From Mycobacterium sp. DL440 (GTDB lineage: Bacteria; Actinomycetota; Actinomycetes; Mycobacteriales; Mycobacteriaceae), in NCBI RefSeq assembly GCF_011745145.1, contig NZ_CP050191.1, positions 1,205,991 to 1,269,990 of the forward strand: DNA of 64,000 nt, given 5' to 3'. The position numbers and the translations under genes are program-made. Position 1 is the stretch's first letter; each line of letters begins with the position of its first letter. Shown in pieces: positions 1 through 8,464 of this stretch. The notes under the pieces were generated by a model. That model was not told the origin of the DNA. It saw only the letters and a list, made by a program, of their open reading frames with translations, and did no database searches.

Positions 1-1
1 G

Positions 2-37
2 ACCAAGACCATCGGCTGGCGGCTGCCCCGGCAGTGA
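2..37 (+). CDS. Possible 3' end of an upstream gene (partial)
   Basis: The second forward frame is open from the window edge and ends with a TGA at 35-37, giving a tail TKTIGWRLPRQ. A long hairpin of the family found elsewhere between convergent gene ends follows directly, and the next gene points the opposite way. A forward gene ending here would fit that layout. Eleven residues are too few to name a family, and the frame could be open by chance. Confidence 0.3.
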   Translation, partial: TKTIGWRLPRQ

Positions 38-48
38 CCCATCATGGC

Positions 49-107
49 GCGAGCAGACGCGAAAGTACCCGAGATCGCGCGTTTTGAGGTACCTACGCGT
101 CTGCTCG
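49..107. repeat. Hairpin repeat family A, copy A1
   Basis: GCGAGCAGACGC at 49-60 pairs with the complementary arm at 97-107; inner bases AAAGTACC and GGTACCT extend the stem. It lies at the 3' end of the leftward TetR gene, whose last codons are encoded in the right arm. Three more copies occur at 16921, 20922 and 34359. It probably acts as a bidirectional transcription terminator, since all copies sit where two genes converge. Confidence 0.75.
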
Positions 108-791
108 GCAGAGTGATGTGGCGCGATCCAGGATGCTGTCGAGGATGTGGTCGAAGTTCCCGTCATCGGCCATGCCGATGCGGTGGCCACGCCCGGGGAT
201 CGAGGCGATCAGTGGCATTGCATCGGGGTCGATCACCTGTTCCCAGTACTCGCGGGGAAACTGAACCTCGGCGGTGCGGGTCTGCAAGCGTTGCAGCACA
301 GCGGAACTACGTACGAGCACGGAGATGGCCGTGTAGGTGTCGAAGGCCTGTTTCGCGGTGAGCCCGGCCGCCACCAGTGCGGCCACCGGCTGCTCGATCT
401 TCTCGAGTGCCGTGCGCGCCGCCGGGATGCCTCGAGTGCCGCGGATCAGGATGAGGTCGCACACAATTGGATTGCTCGTGAACATCTCACGCATCCGGTG
501 CGCGTGGGCGCGCAGGGATTCTCGCCAGGTAGCGGCCTCGATGGACAGCACGCTGAGATCATAATCGCGCAGCACGCGCTCGGTCATCGCGTCGAGCAAC
601 TCGTCCTTGCGGCGGAAGTACCAGTAGATGCTGGTCACGCCGACATCGAGATGGCGGGCCAGCTGCGGCATGCTGAGGTTGTCGATCGATACCTCGTCGG
701 CGATTTCGAAAGCGCCGCGCAGAATTTCGTCGACACTGATCGACCCGCGCTCGCGGCGTTGACGACCACGGGTGCTCGCGGGTCTGACCAT
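93..791 (-). CDS. TetR/AcrR family transcriptional regulator
   Basis: A 232-residue one-component regulator. The N-terminal helix-turn-helix (about residues 20-65) contains VDEILRGAFEIADE and VGVTSIYWYFRRKDEL, the classical TetR recognition region; the rest is a helical ligand domain. The ATG at 791 follows a good ribosome site (AGGAGG). The gene starts 11 bases after the stop of the upstream P450 on the same strand, so the two are almost certainly one transcript. A 21-bp operator-like site stands in front of that P450 and recurs six more times before other genes of the cluster. This regulator is therefore the best candidate for controlling them (inference). The ligand is unknown, perhaps an acyl-CoA or oxidised intermediate. 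Confidence 0.9.
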   Translation of the reverse strand: MVRPASTRGRQRRERGSISVDEILRGAFEIADEVSIDNLSMPQLARHLDVGVTSIYWYFRRKDELLDAMTERVLRDYDLSVLSIEAATWRESLRAHAHRMREMFTSNPIVCDLILIRGTRGIPAARTALEKIEQPVAALVAAGLTAKQAFDTYTAISVLVRSSAVLQRLQTRTAEVQFPREYWEQVIDPDAMPLIASIPGRGHRIGMADDGNFDHILDSILDRATSLCRADA

Positions 792-802
792 GGCGGCGCC
801 TC

Positions 803-2035
803 CTAGCGGACCGGCTCGAAGGTGACGGGGATGTCTGTGGGGGAGCGGAACGGCTGGCCGAAGATGTGTGGGTCGTCGTCGGTGACCAGCTCGAGGTTGC
901 GCACCCGGGAAAGCAGGCTCTCCATGGCCACCCGGGTCTCCATCCGGGCCAGGTGCAACCCCATACAGGTGTGCTCGCCAGCGGCAAAGGTAATGTGCGG
1001 CAACCGCTTCCGGAAGATGTCGAACTCCTCGGGCCGTTCCCAGCGATTCTCGTCCCGGTTGGCCGACCCGATGCAGACATCGATCACCGCGCCGGCGGGC
1101 AGGGCCACCCCGTCGAGCTCGGTGTCCTGGCTGGCCGAGCGTTGCACGGTGGTCAGCGGGGTTTCGTAACGTAGCCCCTCCTCGATGGCGGCGTCGATCA
1201 GCCCATGATCGGCATGCACCGCGGCGAACTGCTCGGGATGAGTGAGCAGCAGATAGATGAGATTGCCCGAGGAGCGGTAGGTGGTCTCCAGTCCGGCGGG
1301 CAGGAGCAACCGCAGGAATGAGAAGATCGCTTCGTCCGTCAGCTTCTCGCCGTCGATCTCCGCGGTGACCAGGTCGCCGATGATGTCGTCGGTGGGCTGG
1401 GAGCGGCGTAGCTCGATCTGCCCGAGGAAATAATCCTTGAGCGCCGCGGAGGCCTCGAAAGCCCGCTTGTATTTGACGGTGTAGCTGATCAGTTCGACGG
1501 CGCGCTGACGGAACCAGGACAGGTCTTCTTCGGGCAGCCCGAGCAGCTTGGAGATCACCCGCGTGGGGAACTCGAAGGTGAAGTCGCGCACCAGATCAGC
1601 GCTGCCGGCCTCGATGAACTCATCGACGAGGGCCTCGCAGATCGGACGGACGATCTCGGGTTCCCAGCGTTGTAGCGAGCGTGACTTGAACGCGGCCGAG
1701 ACCAAGTTGCGGTGGTCACGGTGGGTCTTGCCCTCCATGGCCAGGATGGTGGGGCCGATGAACAGCCCGATCGTGTTGTCGTAGATCTTCGAGTTGAACG
1801 ACTTGCCGTCCCGGAACACTGTGTTGACCGCGTCGAAGGACACTGCTGCGAATTGATGTTCGGGCAGAAGGGATTCCGGCGTCTTGGACCAGTCCATCAC
1901 CGAGCCGCGGAACACGCCGTGCCTGGCCCGGTGCCGCGCGAAGGTCGGGTACGGATCGCGCAGCAGGGTGGCGGTGTCGACGACGGACTCGTCTGCGGTT
2001 TCGCCGGAAGCGACATCCTGCACTTGACTATCCAC
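803..2035 (-). CDS. Cytochrome P450
   Basis: A 410-residue soluble bacterial P450. The I-helix carries AGLETT (acid-alcohol pair), the K-helix EGLR supplies the ExxR motif, and the heme loop FAAGEHTCMG places the cysteine ligand near residue 357. No membrane anchor is seen, as usual for mycobacterial P450s, which take electrons from a ferredoxin. No ferredoxin gene is in this half of the window. The start is GTG at 2035. It leads an operon with the downstream TetR gene and has an operator-like palindrome at 2080-2100. The likely role is hydroxylation of the cluster's substrate. The CYP family number was not assigned. Confidence 0.92.
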   Translation of the reverse strand: MDSQVQDVASGETADESVVDTATLLRDPYPTFARHRARHGVFRGSVMDWSKTPESLLPEHQFAAVSFDAVNTVFRDGKSFNSKIYDNTIGLFIGPTILAMEGKTHRDHRNLVSAAFKSRSLQRWEPEIVRPICEALVDEFIEAGSADLVRDFTFEFPTRVISKLLGLPEEDLSWFRQRAVELISYTVKYKRAFEASAALKDYFLGQIELRRSQPTDDIIGDLVTAEIDGEKLTDEAIFSFLRLLLPAGLETTYRSSGNLIYLLLTHPEQFAAVHADHGLIDAAIEEGLRYETPLTTVQRSASQDTELDGVALPAGAVIDVCIGSANRDENRWERPEEFDIFRKRLPHITFAAGEHTCMGLHLARMETRVAMESLLSRVRNLELVTDDDPHIFGQPFRSPTDIPVTFEPVR

Positions 2036-2079
2036 AGCTCACCCCACCATTCGGAACGGACCGATCACACTGATGCATA

Positions 2080-2100
2080 TTACTGTAAAGATTACAGTAT
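2080..2100. promoter_or_regulatory. Regulon-1 operator, site A
   Basis: Two near-palindromic 9-mers, TTACTGTAA and TTACAGTAT, are separated by AGA; the core 2081-2099 is a perfect inverted repeat with 8-base arms. It lies 45 bases before the P450 start and is the most symmetric of seven related sites in the left 22 kb. It is probably the binding site of the TetR protein encoded in the same operon (inference). Confidence 0.75.
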
Positions 2101-2124
2101 CGGAATCTGCGCGGGGCTGAACGG

Positions 2125-2907
2125 TCAGAGTGGGATCGGTGCCCCATTGCTCATCGACGCGATGAAACCGGCGTCGACCTGGATATCCTGACCGTTGATC
2201 CAACGCGCCTCGGGGGAGGCCAGGAAGGCGATCAGCGGAACCACGTCGTCGACGGTGGCGTGCCGGCCGACTGTGGCACGGACCAGATCCAGCACGTCTT
2301 TGCCCATGGTTTGTTCGAAATCGGTCAGGATCGGCGTCTCGACCGGCCCTGGGCTGACGGTGTTGACCCGGACCCCGTACTTGGCCCACGCCGGGCCCGC
2401 CACCCGCTTGGCGAACAGGATCGCGGCCTGCTTGGAGGTGGTGTAGACGGGGAAATCCGGATCCTGTCCGGTCTGCCACTGCGCCACCGCATCCCCATCG
2501 GTCAGCTGGAGAAGCCCATCGAGGATGTCGATGCGTTGCTGCCAGCCCAGGGCCGCGGTCGACGCCACCGTGACGATCGAGCCGCCGTGCCGCAGGAGTG
2601 GCAGCATGCCCTCGGTCATCAGGCGCATGCCGAGGTAGTTGACCTTGAGGACGTCGGCCGCGGGTGCGGTGCCCGGAACCCCGGCGACGTGGGCGAGCAT
2701 GTCCCAGCCATCACCGATCTCGCTCAAGAATCGGGCGATGTCGGTGGCGTCCCGGAGGTCGCAGGTCGCGTGCTCCGAGGCCGGGGTGTCATTGGTGCGC
2801 ACGTCGACTGCGAGTACATGGTCGCCCTGCTCGAAGAAGTGCGTCGCGGTGGCCGCTCCGATCCCGGACCCGGCTCCGACGACGATGATTCTGCGTGCTT
2901 GCGACAT
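2125..2907 (-). CDS. Short-chain dehydrogenase/reductase (SDR)
   Basis: A 260-residue classical SDR acting on an alcohol or ketone with NAD(P). The N-terminal Rossmann motif is VVGAGSGIGAAT (about residues 8-20), and the catalytic pair is in VYTTSKQAA. Serine lies in VTVASTAAL and the C-terminal substrate loop includes SPGPVETPIL. The ATG at 2907 was chosen because GAGGGG precedes it; the frame is open further upstream but without SDR sequence. It sits between the P450 and a divergent aldehyde dehydrogenase, with a regulon-1 site at 2931-2951. It probably oxidises an alcohol made by a neighbouring oxygenase. Confidence 0.9.
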   Translation of the reverse strand: MSQARRIIVVGAGSGIGAATATHFFEQGDHVLAVDVRTNDTPASEHATCDLRDATDIARFLSEIGDGWDMLAHVAGVPGTAPAADVLKVNYLGMRLMTEGMLPLLRHGGSIVTVASTAALGWQQRIDILDGLLQLTDGDAVAQWQTGQDPDFPVYTTSKQAAILFAKRVAGPAWAKYGVRVNTVSPGPVETPILTDFEQTMGKDVLDLVRATVGRHATVDDVVPLIAFLASPEARWINGQDIQVDAGFIASMSNGAPIPL

Positions 2908-2930
2908 GAGCCGACCCCTCACTGAATGAA

Positions 2931-2951
2931 CGACAGTAAGGATGACTGTAA
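2931..2951. promoter_or_regulatory. Regulon-1 operator, site B
   Basis: On the minus strand the site reads TTACAGTCA, TCC, TTACTGTCG, again two TTACNGT half sites 12 bases apart. It lies between the divergent SDR (start 2907) and aldehyde dehydrogenase (start 3056) and can serve both promoters. Confidence 0.7.
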
Positions 2952-3055
2952 ACAATTCGGGCGGGCTGGACAATCGTCGTCGGCCTGGCCGGACAGTGCT
3001 ACCGTTAGCCCTCCGGGAGGGGCTTCCGGAACGTATCGCCAAGGAGACGGATTCG

Positions 3056-4543
3056 ATGAGTGCGATCGAGGAGCGTGCGGCGGTGCAGCCGCAGCGCGGC
3101 GGCTTGGATGAGCTGCTGGCTGCTCAGCGCCGGTCTTTCATCGCCGATGGTCCGCCCGATGTCGCGTTGCGCCGCAACCGTATTGACCGGCTGCTCGCGA
3201 TGATCCTCGACAACTCAGAGGATTTCGTCGCCGCTACCGCGGCCGACTATGGATCACGTTCCCGGTCGGCGGCGTTCTTCGCCGAGATACTCGGCATGCT
3301 TTCGGTCATCGAGCACACCAGAGCGCATGTGCCGCAATGGATGCGTGCGACGAAGTTGATGCGGGCCGCCCGATTCGCGGGCCTGCGCGCCGAAGTACTG
3401 CCGAGTCCGCTCGGCGTGATCGGCGTGATCGGTCCGTGGAACTTCCCCATCCAACTGACGGTGCTGCCCGCGGCAGCGGCATTCGCAGCAGGCAACCGGG
3501 TGATGATCAAGATGTCGGAGGTCACCCCGCGCACCGCCGAGCTGATGGCGGCGACGGCACCGAAGTACTTCGATCCGGCCGAGCTGCAGGTCGTGACCGG
3601 TGGGCCGGATGTCGCCGCCGAGTTCGCCGGCCTACCGTTCGACCACCTGTTCTTCACCGGCTCACCCTCGATCGGGGAGTTGGTGGCGCGGGCCGCCTCG
3701 CACAACCTGGTTCCGGTGACGTTGGAGCTGGGCGGTAAAAACCCCGTGGTGGTGGCGCCCGGCGCCGACATCGAACGGGCCGCGAACCGAATCGCCCAGG
3801 CGCGCATGGTCAATGGCGGTCAGGTGTGTGTATGCCCGGACTATGTCTTCGTTCCCGAGGCTGGGGTCGACCGGTTCGTCGCAGGGGCGCGCAAGACCTT
3901 GACCAATCTGTTTCCCACCATCGTGGGCAATTCCGATTACTGCTCCTCGGTGAACCAGGCCAATTTCGACCGCGTCGTCGGCCTGATCGCCGACGCGCGT
4001 GCGCACGGCGCCCGGATCGATTCCCTCGTACCGGCGGGGGAGGTGCTGCCAGATCCGGTGTCCCGCAAGATCGCTCCCACCATCGTGCGGGACGTCGATG
4101 ACCGGATGCGGATCGCGAGCGAAGAGGTGTTCGGGCCGGTGCTGGTGGTTCGCGGCTACTCCAGCCTCACCGAGGCGGTCGACCACATCAACGCCAACCC
4201 GTCACCGTTGGTGGCGTACTGGTTCGGCCCTGACGACGCCGACTTCAGGCATTTCGTCGGCCACACCCGCAGCGGTGGAGTGGCCCGCAATGATTTTGCC
4301 GCGCACATGATTCCGTCCAGTGCCCCGTTCGGCGGCGTCGGCCGCAGCGGGACCGGCGCCTACCACGGCAAGGCCGGCTTCGATGCGTTCAGCCACTACC
4401 GCACCGTGGTCGGCAGCGACCTGCCGTTCAGTGTCACGGGTCAGGCGGCCAGGCCGTTCAGCGCGTCCATGCGGGTCAGCGCGGACCTCAGTCTGCGTCG
4501 AGCCCGTAGCCGAACCGCCTCGAGGCTCAAGAAGTTTCGCTGA
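3056..4543 (+). CDS. Aldehyde dehydrogenase (coniferyl-aldehyde dehydrogenase-like)
   Basis: A 495-residue NAD(P)-dependent aldehyde dehydrogenase that turns an aldehyde into a carboxylate. The cofactor region IGPWNFPIQL is near residues 125-134, the general base lies in VTLELGGKNP (Glu224), and the catalytic Cys is in GGQVCVCPDY (about residue 258). The GQVCV-PDY pattern is typical of the coniferyl-aldehyde branch. The ATG at 3056 has an AAGGAG site; a 5' in-frame extension is probably untranslated. Its 3' end overlaps the convergent acyl-CoA ligase by 17 bases. It would feed an acid to that ligase (inference). Confidence 0.9.
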   Translation: MSAIEERAAVQPQRGGLDELLAAQRRSFIADGPPDVALRRNRIDRLLAMILDNSEDFVAATAADYGSRSRSAAFFAEILGMLSVIEHTRAHVPQWMRATKLMRAARFAGLRAEVLPSPLGVIGVIGPWNFPIQLTVLPAAAAFAAGNRVMIKMSEVTPRTAELMAATAPKYFDPAELQVVTGGPDVAAEFAGLPFDHLFFTGSPSIGELVARAASHNLVPVTLELGGKNPVVVAPGADIERAANRIAQARMVNGGQVCVCPDYVFVPEAGVDRFVAGARKTLTNLFPTIVGNSDYCSSVNQANFDRVVGLIADARAHGARIDSLVPAGEVLPDPVSRKIAPTIVRDVDDRMRIASEEVFGPVLVVRGYSSLTEAVDHINANPSPLVAYWFGPDDADFRHFVGHTRSGGVARNDFAAHMIPSSAPFGGVGRSGTGAYHGKAGFDAFSHYRTVVGSDLPFSVTGQAARPFSASMRVSADLSLRRARSRTASRLKKFR

Positions 4544-6170
4544 CCGCCTGCTCGCGGGCCCACCGGTAGTCGGCCTTACCGGCCGGGCTGCGCTCGATGA
4601 TCGGGCGGAAGACCACGGCCTTGGGCAGCTTATAGCGGGCGATCGAGGATTCCGCGTGCCGGATGAGGTCATCGGCGTCTGTAGAGGCATCCTCTTTCAA
4701 CGCAACGACAGCCACCACCTCCTGTCCCCAGCGTTCACTGGGGCGGCCGGTGACGACGACGTCCTGCACTGCCGGGTGCGAGGCGATTGCGGATTCGACC
4801 TCCTCGGCGAAGATCTTCTCGCCGCCGGAGTTGATGGTGACCGAATCGCGGCCGAGCAGTTCGATCGCCCCGCTGTCCAGGTGGCGGGCCCGGTCGCCCG
4901 GTGTCGCGTAGCGCACGCCGTCGATCACCGGGAAGGTGGCCGCGGTCTTGGCGGCGTCTCCCTTGTACCCCAGGGGCACGAACCCGCGCTGCGCCAGCCA
5001 GCCCAGCCCATCGTGACCGGCGGGCAGGACGGCGGTGAATTCCTCTGTCACCACACAGGTATCGGGTCCGGCGTTGAAGGTGCCGGTCGACACCGCGCCA
5101 GGCGCCGACATGTGGCTCATCTGGGCGCCGGTCTCCGACGAACCCACGCCGTCGATGACGATGAGGTTGGCTTTCGAGTCGATGAGTTGCTGTTTGACGT
5201 AAGGGGTCAACTGCGCGCCGCCGTTGGCCACGACCGACAGAGACGACACGTCTGCGGTGCCCCCCTTGATGGCATCCAGGAGCGGGCGCGCCATGGCGTC
5301 ACCCACCACCGTCGCCACCAGCACCTGCTCGCGTTCGATGGTGCGCACCACGTCGTCGGCGTCGAATCGGTCGACCACGCTGGGGAACACCACCGTCTGT
5401 CCCGTGGTCACGGCCGTCATCGCACCCCATTGCGCCGCACCGTGAATCAGCGGCGGCAGGATGAGCAACTTGGTGCCCGGATTCTCGACCGCACGCCCGA
5501 CGATCTCCTCGACGGACTGCGCTTTCTCACCGGTCACCATGTTGCGTCCGCCGAACGCGGTCATGAAAATGTCGTGCTGGCGCCACAGCACGCCCTTGGG
5601 CATACCGGTGGTACCGCCGGTATACAGCACGTAGAGGTCGTCGGGGCTGGGTTGCACGGGAGGTAGCGAAAGTGTCGGGGAGCCGACGATCGACTCGTAA
5701 TCCACTGCGCCGTCGAGCAGTTCATTGCCGGAATCGTCGGCGATCTGGATCAGTACCCGCAGTGCCGGCAGATCGGGGAGGATCTCGGCCACCCGCGGTG
5801 CGAACGCTGCGTGGTACACGATCGCTGAGGCACCGGAATCGGCGAGCAGGTACTGCAATTCGTTCTTGACGTAGCGGTAGTTGACGTTGAACGGGGCGAC
5901 CCGGGCCCGGAAGGAACCGAGCAGGGATTCGACGAATTCGGGACCGTTGTAGGCGTAGATGCCCAGCAGATCCTGGCCGACCTCGTGGCCGGCCAGTTCA
6001 CTGCGTTCGGTCTGTGCACCCAGTCCGCGCGAATGCAGATACGCAGCCAGCCGATTCGAGCGGTCCACGATCTGGCGGTAGGTATAGCGCCGGTCGCCCT
6101 GGACGATCAGCGGGCGGTCTCCGAGGGCGGCGGCGACGGCTTCGGCGACGGCCGGAACGGTGAACTGCAC
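4527..6170 (-). CDS. Acyl-CoA ligase, FadD19-like
   Basis: A 547-residue ANL-superfamily enzyme that activates a carboxylic acid with ATP and CoA. The phosphate loop LYTGGTTGMPKG is at residues 183-194, and the adenylate motifs IDGVGSSETG, GYKGD and INSGGEKIFAEEVE follow. The C-terminal catalytic lysine lies in RSPAGKADYRW. The overall pattern, including GDAMARPL and the ending GKADYRWA, resembles mycobacterial steroid side-chain ligase FadD19 as I recall it. It is the third gene of a leftward Rieske-isochorismatase-ligase operon, 20 bases after the previous stop. The substrate could be a steroid-like or cyclic acid; this is inference. Confidence 0.9.
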   Translation of the reverse strand: MQFTVPAVAEAVAAALGDRPLIVQGDRRYTYRQIVDRSNRLAAYLHSRGLGAQTERSELAGHEVGQDLLGIYAYNGPEFVESLLGSFRARVAPFNVNYRYVKNELQYLLADSGASAIVYHAAFAPRVAEILPDLPALRVLIQIADDSGNELLDGAVDYESIVGSPTLSLPPVQPSPDDLYVLYTGGTTGMPKGVLWRQHDIFMTAFGGRNMVTGEKAQSVEEIVGRAVENPGTKLLILPPLIHGAAQWGAMTAVTTGQTVVFPSVVDRFDADDVVRTIEREQVLVATVVGDAMARPLLDAIKGGTADVSSLSVVANGGAQLTPYVKQQLIDSKANLIVIDGVGSSETGAQMSHMSAPGAVSTGTFNAGPDTCVVTEEFTAVLPAGHDGLGWLAQRGFVPLGYKGDAAKTAATFPVIDGVRYATPGDRARHLDSGAIELLGRDSVTINSGGEKIFAEEVESAIASHPAVQDVVVTGRPSERWGQEVVAVVALKEDASTDADDLIRHAESSIARYKLPKAVVFRPIIERSPAGKADYRWAREQAVSETS

Positions 6171-6190
6171 GGGTTTCTCCTCTTGGGCGG

Positions 6191-6808
6191 TCAGCGCTGC
6201 CAGGCGTGCAGCAGGTCTTCGGTGGTGGTGACGGTGGCCAGCAGAGACAACGTATTGTCGATGACCGCGTCGGCATAGGCCGTCGGAATTCCGGCCACCG
6301 CGTCGCGGGGCAGCACCACGCGGTAGCCGGCGTTGACCGCGTCCATCACCAGATTGATGATCGCGATGTTCACCGAGACGCCCACGGCCACGATGGTGCG
6401 CACTCCGAGGTTCCGCAGGACCGCATCCAGGTCCGTGCCGCCCATCGGGCCCAGGCCGTGCCAGCGGGACAGAACGAGATCGTCAGGCTCCGGGCCGAAT
6501 TCGGGAAGCAGCGTGGCACCCGGGCTGCCGGGCAGGATGCCGACGTCATTGCGGCCGATGGCGAAGATCTTGGCGTTGTGGTTGGAGCCCAGCCCGTCCG
6601 GGCGTCGCTGCACCAGACAGTGCACCACCCGGGCCGAGGCGGCCCGGGCCGCCGGCAGCAGTTTGGCGATGTTGGGCAGCGCCTGCCGCCGGGCCTCGTC
6701 GGCCAGTGCGGCCAGCCCGGCGTCGGGACCGACTACCGCCCCTTGGCATTCCTGGGTGACGATCGCGGTGTGCTCGGGTGCGACCAGTTCGGTCAGGTTG
6801 ACCTTCAT
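6191..6808 (-). CDS. Isochorismatase-fold protein lacking the usual catalytic triad
   Basis: A 205-residue protein with the isochorismatase/cysteine-hydrolase fold: IVTQECQGAVVG at the N-terminus, GGTDLDAVLRNLGV in the middle, and GVSVNIAIINLVMDAV where the nucleophile region normally lies. By motif alignment the usual Asp-Lys-Cys triad appears as Glu, Arg and Ala, so it may not act as a thiol hydrolase. The start ATG overlaps the Rieske stop codon (ATGA), which shows tight coupling. The following gene is the acyl-CoA ligase. It may be a binding or accessory protein, or use another chemistry. Confidence 0.8.
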   Translation of the reverse strand: MKVNLTELVAPEHTAIVTQECQGAVVGPDAGLAALADEARRQALPNIAKLLPAARAASARVVHCLVQRRPDGLGSNHNAKIFAIGRNDVGILPGSPGATLLPEFGPEPDDLVLSRWHGLGPMGGTDLDAVLRNLGVRTIVAVGVSVNIAIINLVMDAVNAGYRVVLPRDAVAGIPTAYADAVIDNTLSLLATVTTTEDLLHAWQR

Positions 6809-7818
6809 GCGTGGGCGACTGTGTCGACGGGAGGGACCTCGTAGAACTGAGTAGCCCACTTTCGCATGGCCATATACGGTTTGGCGTCGATCTTGGCCAG
6901 CGGGGGATGCTCGACGTACTTCTGGTAGCGCCAGATGTCGCAGTCCTCCCATACGGTTTTGAGGAACTGCTTCTCGACCTTGGCACGCACCTGCTCGGGC
7001 GGGATGTCGGAGGTCTCACCGGGCACTTTGGGCCACCAGATCGAGTAGAACATGTCTGACACCTCGTCATCGACCGGGGTGCAGGCGAAGATCAACCGGT
7101 GGTTGGACGAACCCTCGAAGGCGCTCATGGCGAACCCGAGCCCGGAGAAGTGGCTGTGAATCCGCAGTGCCATCTCGTCCGGATCGTCACTGCGTGCGTC
7201 GGGCCAGCCCGTCAGAAACCGCCATTCCTCGTCGACGTGTTCCCAGTGCAGGCACACCGGCGTCACGGTCGCGCCGTGGACATAGCGGAAATGTGAACTG
7301 TCGGGACCATTTTCGGCCACGATCTGCGGGTGGACCGGGATCGCGTCGGCCCGGCTGGAGAACTCCGGGTAGGGCCGGTAGTACGCATCGGGGTCGGTTT
7401 CGAACTGCGGGAACTTGTGGAAGATGTCGGGCAGCTCCCACTGCGGTTCCAGGCCGGCGGGCTGGTACCACATGAAGATGCAACCGTACTGCTCCCTGAC
7501 CGGGTACGACCGCAGGCGCAGTCCGCGGTTGGGCTTGTCGGGCTGATAGGGGATGTAGGTGTTGTTGCCCTCGGGTCCCCACCGCCAACCGTGGAACGGG
7601 CACTCGACGCAGTCACCGACGACCTTGCCGCCGTGACCGATGTGCGCGCCCAAGTGCTTGCAGTGGGCTTCCAGGACGTGCAGCTCGCCTGACTCGTCGC
7701 GGTAGGCGGCGAGATCCTCGCCGAAGTACTTCAGCGCCTTCACATCGCCGACCTCGTACTCGGCTGACCAGCCGATCATGAACCAGCCGGTGACCTTCCA
7801 GGTGAACGGCACTTTCAT
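6805..7818 (-). CDS. Rieske non-heme iron oxygenase, KshA-like terminal component
   Basis: A 337-residue oxygenase. The Rieske [2Fe-2S] ligands are C53-x-H55 and C73-x2-H76 with 17 residues between them. The mononuclear iron site is in GPDSSHFRYVHG (D-x2-H-x4-H). The architecture matches 3-ketosteroid 9-alpha-hydroxylase KshA and related single-subunit oxygenases, which need a separate reductase; none is nearby. It is the first gene of a leftward operon with the isochorismatase-fold and acyl-CoA ligase genes. A regulon-1 site lies at 7855-7875. The substrate is unknown and KshA identity is not claimed. Confidence 0.9.
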   Translation of the reverse strand: MKVPFTWKVTGWFMIGWSAEYEVGDVKALKYFGEDLAAYRDESGELHVLEAHCKHLGAHIGHGGKVVGDCVECPFHGWRWGPEGNNTYIPYQPDKPNRGLRLRSYPVREQYGCIFMWYQPAGLEPQWELPDIFHKFPQFETDPDAYYRPYPEFSSRADAIPVHPQIVAENGPDSSHFRYVHGATVTPVCLHWEHVDEEWRFLTGWPDARSDDPDEMALRIHSHFSGLGFAMSAFEGSSNHRLIFACTPVDDEVSDMFYSIWWPKVPGETSDIPPEQVRAKVEKQFLKTVWEDCDIWRYQKYVEHPPLAKIDAKPYMAMRKWATQFYEVPPVDTVAHA

Positions 7819-7854
7819 GCTCGCTGCCCTCCTGTTTCACTGCTCTCGCCATAG

Positions 7855-7875
7855 GTACGGAAGACATTACAGTAG
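7855..7875. promoter_or_regulatory. Regulon-1 operator, site E
   Basis: GTACGGAAG, ACA, TTACAGTAG fits the two-half-site pattern with 12-base spacing. A third weaker repeat (TTTCTGCAT) follows at 7879. It lies 37 bases before the Rieske oxygenase start. Confidence 0.65.
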
Positions 7876-7915
7876 CGGTTTCTGCATAGAAAGCGCGCAA
7901 GGTGGGCTCGCCCGT

Positions 7916-7972
7916 CGAAACGGCATTCCAGCAGGTCTTCTCTCGCACTTCTTCTGCTGGAATACCGTTTCG
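7916..7972. repeat. Long hairpin inside a divergent promoter region
   Basis: A 19-base arm at 7916-7934 (CGAAACGG, then CATTCCAGCAG) pairs with 7954-7972 with one mismatch, leaving a 19-base loop. It lies between the divergent Rieske and SnoaL genes, flanked by two regulon-1 sites. A terminator is not expected here, so it may act in a 5' untranslated RNA or mark a small transposed element. Confidence 0.7.
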
Positions 7973-7977
7973 GCGGT

Positions 7978-7998
7978 CGACTGAAATGCCTACCGTAT
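7978..7998. promoter_or_regulatory. Regulon-1 operator, site G
   Basis: CGACTGAAA, TGC, CTACCGTAT. It closely resembles site F (ATACTGAAT, TGC, TTACTGTAG) and lies 31 bases before the SnoaL-like gene at 8030. Confidence 0.65.
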
Positions 7999-8029
7999 AG
8001 TCCACCGCAGTCGACCAGGAGGTGACCCG

Positions 8030-8464
8030 TTGTCCGACGACATCGAGGCGATCAAGCAGCTCAAGGCCCGCTACTGCCGGTTCCTGGACACCAAGGACAT
8101 CGACGCGTGGCGGGCGTTGTTCGTCGACGACGTCGTGGTGAAACTGGACATGGCCGTCTCGACCGGTGGTGCCGATCCGCAGACCGCGCCGCCGCTGAAC
8201 GGCTTCGACGAGTTCTTTCCGGTGGTCTGGGGCGGGGTGCAGAATGCGGCGACGGTGCATCATTGCCACACCCCCGAGATCATGCTGACGTCCGACACCA
8301 CCGCGACGGGCATCTGGGCCATGGAGGACATGCTGTTCTTTGAAGGTGGCAACGAGTTGCATGGGGCCGGCCACTATCACGAGACTTACGAAAAGCGTGA
8401 CGGCACATGGCAGATCACCAGCCTGCACCTGACCCGGACCCTGTTGAAGTTCAAGACCGCCTAG
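8030..8464 (+). CDS. SnoaL-like / NTF2-fold polyketide-cyclase-type protein
   Basis: A 144-residue alpha+beta barrel protein of the SnoaL-like family, typically small isomerases, dehydratases or hydrolases for bulky cyclic substrates. Visible signatures are IKQLKARYCRFLDTKDIDAW at the N-terminus, then VHHCHTPEI and GHYHETYEKRDGTWQI. The start is a TTG at 8030, supported by an excellent AGGAGGTGA site just upstream. It is transcribed away from the Rieske operon, with a regulon-1 site in its promoter. The chemical step is unknown. Confidence 0.85.
   Translation: MSDDIEAIKQLKARYCRFLDTKDIDAWRALFVDDVVVKLDMAVSTGGADPQTAPPLNGFDEFFPVVWGGVQNAATVHHCHTPEIMLTSDTTATGIWAMEDMLFFEGGNELHGAGHYHETYEKRDGTWQITSLHLTRTLLKFKTA

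Noticed and set aside
49..107. CRISPR-like or att repeat at the left edge
   Set aside because: Single inverted repeat without spacers; it matches the hairpin family found at other gene ends.
4320..5666. 448-codon open frame on the + strand
   Set aside because: It is antisense to the acyl-CoA ligase, has no family motif and follows the third-codon GC pattern of the ligase frame.
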